Below are positions 28,040 to 37,258 of a stretch of DNA of 64,000 bases, in pieces (positions within the stretch are counted from its first letter, which is position 1; each line of letters starts with the position of its first letter). A program made the translations under genes and the position numbers. Origin of the DNA: Verrucomicrobiaceae bacterium (lineage in GTDB: Bacteria > Verrucomicrobiota > Verrucomicrobiia > Verrucomicrobiales > Verrucomicrobiaceae); assembly GCA_027489965.1 (NCBI GenBank), contig JAIXZA010000158.1:1-64000 (forward strand), in the 5' to 3' direction. Below the pieces are notes generated by a model, which saw nothing but the letters and a program-made list of their open reading frames with translations, made no database searches and was not told where the DNA came from.

Positions 28040-29836
28040 ATGCTTCGCTCTCTCATCGCCATCCTTTTCATCCAAGTCGCTCAAGTTGAAGCATTGGACC
28101 GACCGAAGCTGCAAATCATCAACGCAGGTGAAAAGGCGGTGGAGGTCTTTTGGATGGCTCCTGATGGCAAGCGTGTGCCAAATGGCAAGATCGAGCCGGG
28201 CAAGGACAGCATCATCGGCACGACGTTGGGGCATCGGTTTGTCATCGTGGATGATGGGAAGGAGACGGAAGTGGTGAGCCAGGTGCCGGTGCAGGCTTTT
28301 CGCCATGACTCGAAGGCGAAGGATGGCGTGCCCGCGTTTTACACGCAGGTCGTGCGAGCACAGGGCTACCCGATTTGTGGTTCGGCGAAGGTGAGTCCTT
28401 ATGCGCTGAAGGAGGCGGCATATCTCGCTGATCTGATGCTGGCAAAGCGGCCCGATGTGCGGGAGGCGATGATCGCCAGTGGATCGCGGCTTTGCATCCT
28501 GGCGCATGATGAGTTCACCACCGATCAACCTGAGTGGGCCTGGCTGAAGAAGATGCCAGTGCCCGGCTTTGAGAGCATGTCGATCAAAGACTACCGCGAC
28601 GCCCGTGCTCGCGGCATGGGTGGCAGTGCTACGGACCCGTTTTGCTCATGTGCAGAGGAAAACCTACTGGCTTATCATGGCGACCCATATTCTACCGAGT
28701 GCATTTTCATCCATGAGTTTGCCCATAACATTCATTTACGCGGATTGGCAAACGTCGATCCGACCTTTGATAGGCGGGTGAAATCTGCTTTTGATTCTGC
28801 GATGAAAGCTGGCCTATGGAAGGGCAAATACGCCAGCGTGAACCATCACGAATACTTCGCTGAGGGCGTGCAGAATTGGTTCGATAACAATCGCGAAAAC
28901 GATCACGATCACAACCATGTGAACACACGCGCCGAGCTGCTGGCGTATGATCCCGGCCTGGCTGCGCTCTGTCGTGAGGTGTTCGGTGAGACCGAGCTGA
29001 AATACACGAAGCCAACAACACGGCTTACTGGACACCTCACAGGCTACGATCCTGCTAAAGCACCGAAGTTTGAATGGCCTGAGAGGCTAGAGAAAGCCAA
29101 AGCCAGTATCCGCGCCGCCGCCGTGAAGCGCTCTGATGCCGAGCACAAAGTGGTTTCGGCTTCAGCCGAAAAGAATGCGGCTAAAGCCGCAGCCACTTCC
29201 CCACAAACCCGCGTCATCGCCGGGTGGACGCTGCACATCAGTGCGAAGATCGATCAAGCAGCGCTGAATAAAGCCCTGCCACTGCTCCAGGCTCAGCTCG
29301 AAGAAATCATCCGTGTCGTGCCTGCAAAGGCGGTGTCGGAATTGCAGAAGGTGCCGCTTTGGATCAATCCCGAGTACCCAAAGGTGCCGCCACGCGCTGA
29401 GTTTCATCCGGACGCCGGATGGCTACAGAATAACGGCCGCAATCCGGCGATGGCGAAAGGCGTTGAGTTCACCAATGTGCGTATCTTTGAAGCTGAAACG
29501 CGCCGTATGCCAAACTTCGCCCTGCATGAACTGGCCCATGCCTATCACAATCGCACAGTGCGCATGAGCTTTGGCAATCTGGAGATCAAGAACGCCTACG
29601 AGACCGCCAAGTCTAGCGGTAAGTATGATCGTGTGGAGCGCAAGGATAGCGAAGGCCGCAGTCACCTAGATCGTGCCTATGCGATGACCACGCCGCAGGA
29701 GTACTTCGCCGAAAGCACGGAGGCCTACTTTAGCCGAAATGACTTCTTTCCCTTCACAAGAGGGGAATTGAAACTGCACGACCCTAAAATGTTCGCGTTG
29801 CTGGAGAAACTTTGGGGTGTGAACTCGTCACCGTGA
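28040..29836 (+). CDS. Exported metallopeptidase with two HExxH domains and a VHL-like N terminus
   Basis: A 598-residue protein with a signal peptide (MLRSLIAILFIQVAQVEA). Residues 21-75 (RPKLQIINAGEKAVEVFWMA and what follows) resemble the pVHL beta domain. Two zinc-peptidase domains follow. The first has HEFAHNIH at residues 225-232 with a later HEYFAEG; the second has HELAHAYH at 496-503 with QEYFAES. The third-ligand Glu in EYFAE is shared, so the protein seems to be an internal duplication. The linker at about 370-387 is Ala/Lys-rich and coincides with an inserted palindromic repeat. It is a probable secreted peptidase of gluzincin type; substrate unknown. Confidence 0.75.
   Translation: MLRSLIAILFIQVAQVEALDRPKLQIINAGEKAVEVFWMAPDGKRVPNGKIEPGKDSIIGTTLGHRFVIVDDGKETEVVSQVPVQAFRHDSKAKDGVPAFYTQVVRAQGYPICGSAKVSPYALKEAAYLADLMLAKRPDVREAMIASGSRLCILAHDEFTTDQPEWAWLKKMPVPGFESMSIKDYRDARARGMGGSATDPFCSCAEENLLAYHGDPYSTECIFIHEFAHNIHLRGLANVDPTFDRRVKSAFDSAMKAGLWKGKYASVNHHEYFAEGVQNWFDNNRENDHDHNHVNTRAELLAYDPGLAALCREVFGETELKYTKPTTRLTGHLTGYDPAKAPKFEWPERLEKAKASIRAAAVKRSDAEHKVVSASAEKNAAKAAATSPQTRVIAGWTLHISAKIDQAALNKALPLLQAQLEEIIRVVPAKAVSELQKVPLWINPEYPKVPPRAEFHPDAGWLQNNGRNPAMAKGVEFTNVRIFEAETRRMPNFALHELAHAYHNRTVRMSFGNLEIKNAYETAKSSGKYDRVERKDSEGRSHLDRAYAMTTPQEYFAESTEAYFSRNDFFPFTRGELKLHDPKMFALLEKLWGVNSSP
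29148..29198. repeat. 51-bp REP-like palindromic element inside a coding sequence
   Basis: The element is bounded by AAGTGG and CCACTT (perfect inverted ends) and contains two hairpins: TTTCGGCT...AGCCGAAA at 29154-29171 and GCGGCTAAAGCCGC at 29177-29190. It is in frame with the metallopeptidase gene and encodes the low-complexity linker VVSASAEKNAAKAAAT. The double-hairpin layout is like that of dispersed REP/BIME-type elements. No second copy was found in this window. Confidence 0.6.
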
Positions 29837-29842
29837 AGGCGT

Positions 29843-32008
29843 TCACCGAGGGCTTACCTTCAGCATTCCGGTGCTTCGTAGGGTCGGTTTCTTGACACTG
29901 GGAGCGCTGAAGTGGCCGATCATGCCTGTGCCATTCGGAGTGCGGATACCACGGAAGGAGATAGCGCGGGCGCGACTGGTTCTGGTTGCAGGCATGGTCA
30001 TGCTGCCAGTGAGGATGCCTGTCTTTCTATTGAAGTTCAGTTTCACGCCACTTACCTTTGAACTGGCCATGGCTCTCATGCTGGTGCGTTGCACGGTGAG
30101 TGAGACTTCAGCGTCAGTAGGGACATCTTCACCGATGAGATCAAGCTGTGCATTGACGATGCTTTCTTCGAGACCAAGGATGTTTAAACCCGCAGGCTCT
30201 GGAACATGGCGTGAGCCGATGACACCGGCATAGGTGACAAGCGGGATGCCTTCTGGGAAAGCACCACGATTCGTTGCAGACTGAAACCATGTCAGCTCCC
30301 CTGCGGCGTCACCTTGGGCATTGATGAAAATTTGCCCGATGAGAGTGCTAGCACCACTGGAGTTGGGAATGATGAAATAGACGGGGAACGTGGCACCATA
30401 GGACATTTCGGAAAGCGTGGTCGCGAGACTAACCGGCGCGCTGCCATCAGGAGCCCAGACGGTGAGTGTGACGTTCCCTAGGGGAGAGATGCTAGCCGAC
30501 AGAAAACCGGCACCTGCAGGCTGATTGGGGGCACTAGTGTTGTCGTTGACGAAGACGAGGTTGACCCTCTGCTCACTGGCGTAGGGACTGGGGTCAGCAG
30601 CGCTGCGCACGGTGACGCGGGCACCGTTGATTGGGGTGGAGTTGTTGTCGTCTGTTAAGTCGCCGGTGAAGCTCATGTACGGCTGCGGGTTCATGGCGGA
30701 AAACTCATCATCAAGGACGATTTGTCCGCGCACGGTCACGCCTGCGCGTGGAGGGTTGATGACGATTTCTCCTGTGTCTGAATCAAGGCTGACAGCCGAA
30801 CTGGCGAACGGATAGCGAACCAAGTTGTGGATGAGAAAACCGCTGGTTTGTCCGCTGCGAGTGATCGTGAACCGGAGGCGGCCTCCGTTGTTGCCATTGA
30901 GTTCCTCCGAGCGCTGTACGACATTATCATAAGTGCCGGCGAGGCTGGCAAAAGGGACAGGAGGTAAGACTGCGATGGATACATTCACTTCATTGGTAGT
31001 TGTTCCATCTGGCAGAGTTGCTTTGAAAGTGGTGGCAAAGGTGCCCTCCTCAGTAGGACGGCCAACAAGGAAACCACTGCCAGGATGTTCTGTGTTTACT
31101 GTTAGGCCGGGGGGCAATCCGGTGGCGACAACGGTAAGCTGTTCTGATGAGCGATCTCCGAACTCATCTTCGACATAAAGGAAGGGCGCACGGTAGCCGA
31201 ACGGAGCGTAGGCGACATTTTTCCGAATGGCTCCGAGCACGACGACTGACAAGATTTGTTGAGCTTTGTAGTCGGTTGGTAGCACTTCCAAGTTAGCAGT
31301 GGTTTCAGCAATGGGTGAGCCATCTGGCCACGTGAAGACGAGCCTCACGGTAAATTGACCCGCGACCTCAGGAGTGCCTTGAATCGAGTAGTAACCGTCA
31401 GATCCACTGGCTGCAATTGAGATGCCTGCTGGTAATCCTGCCGCTTGCACCTGCACAGCGGCTCTCAGTAGCGACTGCTTCTGGCTGACAAGAAAGGCAC
31501 CTGCATTGCCCACCTGAAGGCCTTGACGGAATCTGGAAAGACCCCAGGTCTGCGCCGTGTAGCTTTCATTCCGTGGATCAGACACAAAAAAATTAACGGT
31601 TTCCTTCTCTGTGATTAGTCCATCCGACATCGTTGCCTGAACTTGCACCGTGAACTGCCCTGCTTGAGTTGGGGTGCCTACAAAACTTGGCAGAGAGAAG
31701 AAGCTGGGGCCCTGTTGTGCCAGTCGAAGGCCTGGCGGAAGATCGCCTGTGATCTGCACGGTATGTGGCAGGCGATACCAAAAGTTATCACCAGGACTCG
31801 GACGCAGGATACGAATTTGAGCATCCCATTGCTGGAGTTCTTCGCCCACTGTCAATATTGGGGGAAGTGCTACTTGGAGGCGATAGGTCTGTGCCGCCTG
31901 AGCGTTCGTAGGTAACGATAGAAAAGTAACAAAACTAAGTAAAAGTGCGACTATGCAGAGAGCAAGTTGAGAACTCGCTGAATCATGGATGAGCTTTGAT
32001 TTTTTCAT
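29843..32008 (-). CDS. Secreted protein with putative Ig (He_PIG) repeats
   Basis: A 721-residue exported protein (signal ending FLSLPTNAQA). It carries several putative-Ig/cadherin-like repeats of the He_PIG type, each ending in a GLPPGL or LPAGI turn followed by GTPTQAGQFTVQV-like strands (DLPPGLRLA; GLPAGISIAASGS then GTPEVAGQFTVRL; GLPPGLTVN then GRPTEEGTFATTF). The C-terminal third has no repeat that I recognise. It is likely an adhesin or surface-layer component. It is convergent with the metallopeptidase gene (6 bases apart). Confidence 0.75.
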   Translation of the reverse strand: MKKSKLIHDSASSQLALCIVALLLSFVTFLSLPTNAQAAQTYRLQVALPPILTVGEELQQWDAQIRILRPSPGDNFWYRLPHTVQITGDLPPGLRLAQQGPSFFSLPSFVGTPTQAGQFTVQVQATMSDGLITEKETVNFFVSDPRNESYTAQTWGLSRFRQGLQVGNAGAFLVSQKQSLLRAAVQVQAAGLPAGISIAASGSDGYYSIQGTPEVAGQFTVRLVFTWPDGSPIAETTANLEVLPTDYKAQQILSVVVLGAIRKNVAYAPFGYRAPFLYVEDEFGDRSSEQLTVVATGLPPGLTVNTEHPGSGFLVGRPTEEGTFATTFKATLPDGTTTNEVNVSIAVLPPVPFASLAGTYDNVVQRSEELNGNNGGRLRFTITRSGQTSGFLIHNLVRYPFASSAVSLDSDTGEIVINPPRAGVTVRGQIVLDDEFSAMNPQPYMSFTGDLTDDNNSTPINGARVTVRSAADPSPYASEQRVNLVFVNDNTSAPNQPAGAGFLSASISPLGNVTLTVWAPDGSAPVSLATTLSEMSYGATFPVYFIIPNSSGASTLIGQIFINAQGDAAGELTWFQSATNRGAFPEGIPLVTYAGVIGSRHVPEPAGLNILGLEESIVNAQLDLIGEDVPTDAEVSLTVQRTSMRAMASSKVSGVKLNFNRKTGILTGSMTMPATRTSRARAISFRGIRTPNGTGMIGHFSAPSVKKPTLRSTGMLKVSPR

Positions 32009-32182
32009 GGCAGTTTCCGCTGGAACGAATTGTATAGGCAGGTGGATGCAAAGTTTGTGTGACAGTTTTGCCGTCGTTGCCGCGGATGGGTTACGGAACG
32101 AATACCTAACTCTTCCTTGAGCTGGCTGCTGGGTGCAATAGGCAGTTAGCCTTGAATAAATCTTTAGGAAGGGAAGGGTTGA

Positions 32183-33451
32183 TTACTGCTTGGCACGATC
32201 AGCGCTATTCTCAGTTACTTTGATCGGGAAGTTGCCGGTGGCAGCGCGTTTACGAGTGTCAGTGACAAGAATGTGGACGCGGTAGTCGCCAGGTTTGATC
32301 GGTGCACGGAAGCTGGCAGATGCACCTTCGGATTTAATCAGGCATTTAGTTAGTGGTTTGGTGGGGCGTTCACGATTGTTTTTGTCTCGGCCAGAGGATT
32401 CTGGAGTGACGGTCCAGTGATAGGTGAGGGGATCATCCTCTGGATCGGTGGCTTCGGCTTTGGCGGTGAACTCACTGCCTGCGGCGATCTCTTTTTTGGC
32501 GACGTCACTGGTAAGGCTTTTCAACTCGGGAGCCCGATCAGGCGGCGGCTGGTTCTTCCAGAGTTCGTGCATCACATCGCGAATGGCAGTGGATTCACCA
32601 CTTTCAGTGAAGATGCCAAACCATGTCGAAGTGGCCTCTTGCTTCTGGCCCCAGAGAAAGACATAACCGCCCCAGCAGTCGCCTCCAGGCTGGATGGCGG
32701 CTTCGTAGCCTTTGCGGATGTCTCGCGCCTTATTGCCACTGGTTGGCTCAATGGGCGCGTCCCATGAGGTGCGCGGACTTTCCCAAAAGCCGCGTGCTCC
32801 GTATTCGGTGACGACCCAGGGCCGTGTCCAGCCTGCCTTGGCGAGGTAGCCGCGCAGGGCGTGAAGTGCGCCATAGGTGTTGATGCCGACGAAGTCGAGG
32901 CTCGGCGTGTGGGCTTGGATACCGGCGACCTTTGTAGGCTGCAATCCGGCGACGGCGGTGAAGGTGGGATGCGCGGGGTCGATCTCCTTCACGGCTTTGG
33001 CGAGCACTTCAAGCTGCTTCCAGTAGTCCGCGTTGTTACCATCACCTTCGGCTTCGTTGCCGATGCCCCAAAACAGCAGCGCGGGGTGATCACGATACTG
33101 AAGCACTTCCTTCTTCACGCGTTCGGTCTGTCGGGCACAGTTCTCAGGTTTGGAATACGAGAACCAATTGCACTCGGGCTCCAACCAGATACCGGCGCAA
33201 ACCGTCAGCCCGCGCTGCTGCGCCGCATCCAGGATCGGCCCCAGGCCATTCGTGGTCCAAGTGCGAAAGCTATTCCCGCCCGTGGCGACGAGTTCGTCGA
33301 GATGCTTGTCGCCAGCGGCACCTTTCACAAAGTAAGGCTCGCCACCTCGCGTGATGCCGACTCCTGGCACGATCTTCACCGGCAGAGCTTCCGCAGCGGC
33401 GTGAGTGGTCGCGAAGGAGAGAAGGAGGAAAGAAAGAGCAAGCGTGCGCAT
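32183..33451 (-). CDS. Exported GH2/GH5-like glycoside hydrolase
   Basis: A 422-residue protein with signal peptide (MRTLALSFLLLSFATTHAAA). The TIM-barrel has the clan GH-A pattern: FWGIGNEAE places the acid/base at Glu133 after the conserved Asn132, and WVVTEYGARG places the nucleophile at Glu216. A C-terminal Ig-like domain (APELKSLTSD to DYRVHILVTDTRKRAATG) follows. It resembles GH2 catalytic domains without their N-terminal sandwich domains. It probably cleaves beta-mannosides, galactosides or glucuronides outside the cytoplasm. It is divergent from the SASA esterase operon, with 168 bases between starts that likely hold both promoters. Confidence 0.8.
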   Translation of the reverse strand: MRTLALSFLLLSFATTHAAAEALPVKIVPGVGITRGGEPYFVKGAAGDKHLDELVATGGNSFRTWTTNGLGPILDAAQQRGLTVCAGIWLEPECNWFSYSKPENCARQTERVKKEVLQYRDHPALLFWGIGNEAEGDGNNADYWKQLEVLAKAVKEIDPAHPTFTAVAGLQPTKVAGIQAHTPSLDFVGINTYGALHALRGYLAKAGWTRPWVVTEYGARGFWESPRTSWDAPIEPTSGNKARDIRKGYEAAIQPGGDCWGGYVFLWGQKQEATSTWFGIFTESGESTAIRDVMHELWKNQPPPDRAPELKSLTSDVAKKEIAAGSEFTAKAEATDPEDDPLTYHWTVTPESSGRDKNNRERPTKPLTKCLIKSEGASASFRAPIKPGDYRVHILVTDTRKRAATGNFPIKVTENSADRAKQ

Positions 33452-33619
33452 GAGGAGACAGGTTGTTCATCTGTGGCTGCATCTGGCATATCGACAAGCA
33501 TGAAACGCACATGTCCCGCGATAAGCAGTGGACAGCAAGAATATCGTGTAATGCGGCATGAATCCACCTAACGTGCCGTTTGCATATATTCTGCCAGCCC
33601 CAGCTCACCCTCCTGACCG

Positions 33620-34849
33620 ATGCGCCTTCTCTCATTCGCCATTCTTTGCCTCAGTGCCCAGCTTCAAGCCAAGCCGCTGAAGGTCTTCATCCTCGCGGGT
33701 CAATCGAATATGGAGGGGCATTCGAAGATCGAGACCTTTGACTACATCGGCGACGATTCGGCGACTGCGCCGCTGTTGAAAATGATGCGCGACGACAAGG
33801 GCGAGCCGCGTGTGTGCGATCACACCTGGATCTCTTACTTCACCGGCAAATACGACGGCAGCGCGAATGGAGAGGGCACGGGGAAGCTCACGGCGGGCTT
33901 TGGGGCTCGCGATGATGCGACGAAGTCGAATGGCAAGATCGGCCCGGAGTTCACTTTTGGCCTCACGATGGACGCGGCGCTCCAAGAGCCCGTTTTGATC
34001 ATCAAGACCGCCTGGGGTGGCCGGAGCCTGAACACGGAGTTCCGTCCGCCGAGCGCGGGGCCGTATGAACTCAACGACTACCAAAAGAAGCTCTACTATG
34101 GCCCGCCGGGCCACGGCGTGCCGAAGGACATGAACGAATGGCTCACGGAGAAGAAACGCGAAACCGGCCGCTTCTACCGCTACATGGTCGAGCATGTGAA
34201 ACACGTGCTCGCCGATCCCAAACGCGTCTGCCCGGCCTACGATGCCAAAGACGGCTACGAGATCGCGGGCTTCGTTTGGCTCCAGGGCTTCAATGACATG
34301 GTGGACGGCCACACGTATCCGGATCGCGGCAAGCCGGGCCGCTTCGCGCTCTACAGCGACCTCCTCGCGCACTTCATCCGCGATGTGCGCAAAGACTTCA
34401 ACGCGCCGAAGATGCCCTTCGTCATCGGCGTGATGGGTGTGGGTGGTTTGAATGCTCCGCCTGACACGCTCGCCTTCCGCGAGGCGATGACCGCGCCCTC
34501 GCTGATGCCCGAGTTCAAAGGCAACGTCTTCGCCGTGCCCACCGCGCCGTTTTGGTCCGAGGAACTCGGTGCCATCGACAACAAACGCGCCCAGGTCCGC
34601 CAGATGGGTCATTTCCTCAACTCCAAGCACAAAGACCACGCCAACGCCGACGGCCACATGACCGAGCAGGATAAGCGCGACTACCTCAAAGACTACGAAG
34701 CCAAGCTCATCTCGCCCACCGAAGAAGCCCTGTGGAAACGCGGTGCCTCAAATGCCGGCTATCATTACCTTGGCTGCGCGAAGACCTTTGCGCTGATGGG
34801 CAAGGCGTTCGCGGAGGCTCTGATCGGCTCTTCCCAGATCAACAAATGA
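33620..34849 (+). CDS. Sialate O-acetylesterase (SASA family, CE6-like)
   Basis: A 409-residue exported SGNH-type esterase. After a short signal peptide comes VFILAGQSNMEGHS with the nucleophile Ser29, the SASA (DUF303) block I motif. The GFVWLQGFNDM segment is the later block usually reading WxQGExD, here with Phe in place of Glu. Such enzymes remove acetyl groups from sialic acids or hemicelluloses. The stop overlaps the start of the next gene (ATGA at 34846-34849), so it opens an operon with the DUF6288-like and prolyl oligopeptidase genes. Confidence 0.82.
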   Translation: MRLLSFAILCLSAQLQAKPLKVFILAGQSNMEGHSKIETFDYIGDDSATAPLLKMMRDDKGEPRVCDHTWISYFTGKYDGSANGEGTGKLTAGFGARDDATKSNGKIGPEFTFGLTMDAALQEPVLIIKTAWGGRSLNTEFRPPSAGPYELNDYQKKLYYGPPGHGVPKDMNEWLTEKKRETGRFYRYMVEHVKHVLADPKRVCPAYDAKDGYEIAGFVWLQGFNDMVDGHTYPDRGKPGRFALYSDLLAHFIRDVRKDFNAPKMPFVIGVMGVGGLNAPPDTLAFREAMTAPSLMPEFKGNVFAVPTAPFWSEELGAIDNKRAQVRQMGHFLNSKHKDHANADGHMTEQDKRDYLKDYEAKLISPTEEALWKRGASNAGYHYLGCAKTFALMGKAFAEALIGSSQINK

Positions 34850-37257
34850 TTCCACGCTTCATGAAATCGCACCGCTTCCTCATCGCGCTGCTCGCAGCGC
34901 CTAGCCTCGTCCTTGCAGCAGGCAAAAATGAATCCACTCCACCGCCAGATTTCACCAAGGGCGATGCGATCCCGGCCAAAGCCAAACACGACTGGAATCT
35001 CGGTGCCACAGGCCTGCGCGGCTGGATGCACTCCGACACGATGGTGACGAGTGACGCGCGGCAGATCGCGATCACGAAAGTGGAACCGAAGTCGCCTGCC
35101 GATGGTGTGATCGCCGTGGGCGATGTGATTCTTGGTGTTGGTGGAAAAGCGTTTTCGCTCGATCCACGCACGGAACTCGGTCAGGCGCTCACTTTGTCCG
35201 AGACGGAGGCCGGGGGCGGCAAATTGATGCTGACACGCTGGCGTGCTGGAAAGACGGATGAGGTCGTTTTGAAGCTGCCGGTGCTCGGCAGCTACTCGCC
35301 TACAGCTCCGTTTGATTGCCCGAAATCGAAACGCATCCTCGAGCAAGGTTGCAAGGTGATCTCGGCCCGCATAGGTGCGTCTGATTACGCCAATCAAGAC
35401 CCCATTCCGCGCTCGCTGAATGCACTGGCCTTGCTGGCGAGCGGTGATGCCGCCTACCTGCCGCAGATCAAAAAAGAGGCGAAATGGGCGGCGGAGTATT
35501 CATCGGACAGCATGCAGACGTGGCACTACGGCTACGTGATGATGTTCCTCGGCGAGTATGTGGCAGCCACGGGTGATCAGTCGGTGATGCCGGGCTTGAA
35601 ACGCCTCGCGCTGGAGTCAGCGAAAGGTCAGAGCGCTGTCGGCTCATGGGGTCATGGGTTTGCGAGGCCCGATGGACGTCTGGGCGGCTATGGCATGATG
35701 AACTCACCCGGCGTTCCGCTGACGATCTCGCTCGTGCTGGCTCGTGAAGCGGGTGTCAAAGATCCAGCGGTGGATCTCGCCATTGAGCGCAGCGATCGAC
35801 TGCTGCGCTTCTACATTGGCAAAGGAGCCATCCCTTACGGCGATCATCATCCGTGGATCGAGAATCATGAGGACAATGGCAAGTGCGGCATGGTTTCGGT
35901 GCTCTTCGGCCTTCTCGGCGAATCCAAAGGCGCGGAGTTCTTCTCGCGCATGAGCCTCGCCTCGCACGGCCCTGAGCGTGACACCGGTCACACGGGAAAC
36001 TTCTTCAACATGCTCTGGGCCATGCCCGGCGTGGCGCACAGCGGCCCTCAGGCCACGGGCGCATGGATGCAGGAGTTTGGCGCGTGGTATTATGATCTGG
36101 CTCGACGTTCGGACGGCAGCTTTTTGCATCAAGGTCCGCCAGAACGAGGCAACGACAGCTATGCGGGCTGGGATTGCACAGGCGCTTATTTGCTGGCCTA
36201 CGCGATGCCGCTGAAGAAAATCCATCTCACCGGCAAGAAGCCCAGCGCAGTGCCTCAGCTCGATGCCGCCACCGCCCAGGCAATCGTCAACGACGGTCGT
36301 GGCTGGAACAACAAGGACCGCAACAGCTTCTACGATGCCTTGAGCGACGAACAATTGCTCGAACGCCTGCGCAACTGGTCCCCCATCGTCCGTGAGCGAG
36401 CCGCGATGGCTCTCGGCCGCCGCAAGAGCGCTCCCGTCACTGCGTTGATCGACATGCTCGCGTCTCCGAGCCTCGACGCCCGCTACGGAGCCTGTCAGGG
36501 CCTGATCTTCCTCCGCGGACGTGCAGCGCCGGCTGTCGATGCCTTGCAAAAGACACTCGCAGACCCCGATCTCTGGCTGCGCATCAAGGCTGCTGAGGCA
36601 CTCGCCGCCATCGGCAAACCCGCCACGAAGACCGTGCCCCAGTTGCTCGAACTGCTGGCGCAGGTGGACACGAAAAACGACCCGCGTGGCATGCAGCAGC
36701 GCTACCTCACGTTTGCGCTGTTTGACCGCGATGGCATGCTCAGTCGCTCGTTGGACGGCGTGGATCGCGAGGCGGTCTACACGGCGGTGAGAGCCGGATT
36801 GAAGAATCAAGATGGTCGCGCACGCGGCAGTATCGGCTCCGTGTATCGGAATCTCTCGCTGGAGGAGATCAAACCGCTGCTGCCCGCCATCCACGAGGCC
36901 ATCGTGCAGCCTGCGCCCAGTGGCGAGATGTTCGCCGACGGCATTCGCGTGGAGGGCCTGCGCGTCCTGGCCCAGCATCACATCGAAGAAGGCATGACCG
37001 CCTGCGTGAAATACACCCGCGAGCAAAACCCGTGGGCCAGCCAGAAGCGCACGCCGGAAATCATGACGATCCTTTTGGAATACGGCTCGCACGCGAAAGC
37101 CGTCATTCCCGAACTGGAGAAGATCGCCCACTACTTTGAAAAGGAAGAGCCGGACTTCCCCAAGAACCTCGGACTGCAAAAAGCGAACTCCGTCCGCGAC
37201 ACCATCAAGGCCATCGAATCGAGCACGGACACACCAGCCCTCATCAAGCTCCACTAG
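34846..37257 (+). CDS. Exported DUF6288-like protein with PDZ and HEAT repeats
   Basis: An 803-residue protein with signal peptide (MKSHRFLIALLAAPSLVLAA, from the internal ATG at 34861; the ATG at 34846 overlaps the upstream stop and may be the actual start). Residues about 45-140 include a PDZ-type domain (VEPKSPADGVIAVGDVILGV). A central alpha/alpha-barrel-like region contains WHYGYVMMFLGEYVAATGD and GKCGMVSVLFGLLGESKGA, as in DUF6288 proteins. The C-terminal third holds HEAT-like repeats (RERAAMALGRRKSAPVTALI; LRIKAAEALAAIGKPATK). Function unknown; probably periplasmic scaffolding or glycan processing in the same operon as two hydrolases. Confidence 0.75.
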   Translation: MIPRFMKSHRFLIALLAAPSLVLAAGKNESTPPPDFTKGDAIPAKAKHDWNLGATGLRGWMHSDTMVTSDARQIAITKVEPKSPADGVIAVGDVILGVGGKAFSLDPRTELGQALTLSETEAGGGKLMLTRWRAGKTDEVVLKLPVLGSYSPTAPFDCPKSKRILEQGCKVISARIGASDYANQDPIPRSLNALALLASGDAAYLPQIKKEAKWAAEYSSDSMQTWHYGYVMMFLGEYVAATGDQSVMPGLKRLALESAKGQSAVGSWGHGFARPDGRLGGYGMMNSPGVPLTISLVLAREAGVKDPAVDLAIERSDRLLRFYIGKGAIPYGDHHPWIENHEDNGKCGMVSVLFGLLGESKGAEFFSRMSLASHGPERDTGHTGNFFNMLWAMPGVAHSGPQATGAWMQEFGAWYYDLARRSDGSFLHQGPPERGNDSYAGWDCTGAYLLAYAMPLKKIHLTGKKPSAVPQLDAATAQAIVNDGRGWNNKDRNSFYDALSDEQLLERLRNWSPIVRERAAMALGRRKSAPVTALIDMLASPSLDARYGACQGLIFLRGRAAPAVDALQKTLADPDLWLRIKAAEALAAIGKPATKTVPQLLELLAQVDTKNDPRGMQQRYLTFALFDRDGMLSRSLDGVDREAVYTAVRAGLKNQDGRARGSIGSVYRNLSLEEIKPLLPAIHEAIVQPAPSGEMFADGIRVEGLRVLAQHHIEEGMTACVKYTREQNPWASQKRTPEIMTILLEYGSHAKAVIPELEKIAHYFEKEEPDFPKNLGLQKANSVRDTIKAIESSTDTPALIKLH

Positions 37258-37258
37258 C

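Noticed and set aside
33632..34657. 341-codon open frame on the minus strand
   Set aside because: It is antisense to the SASA esterase gene, which has the GQSNM motif and a signal peptide.
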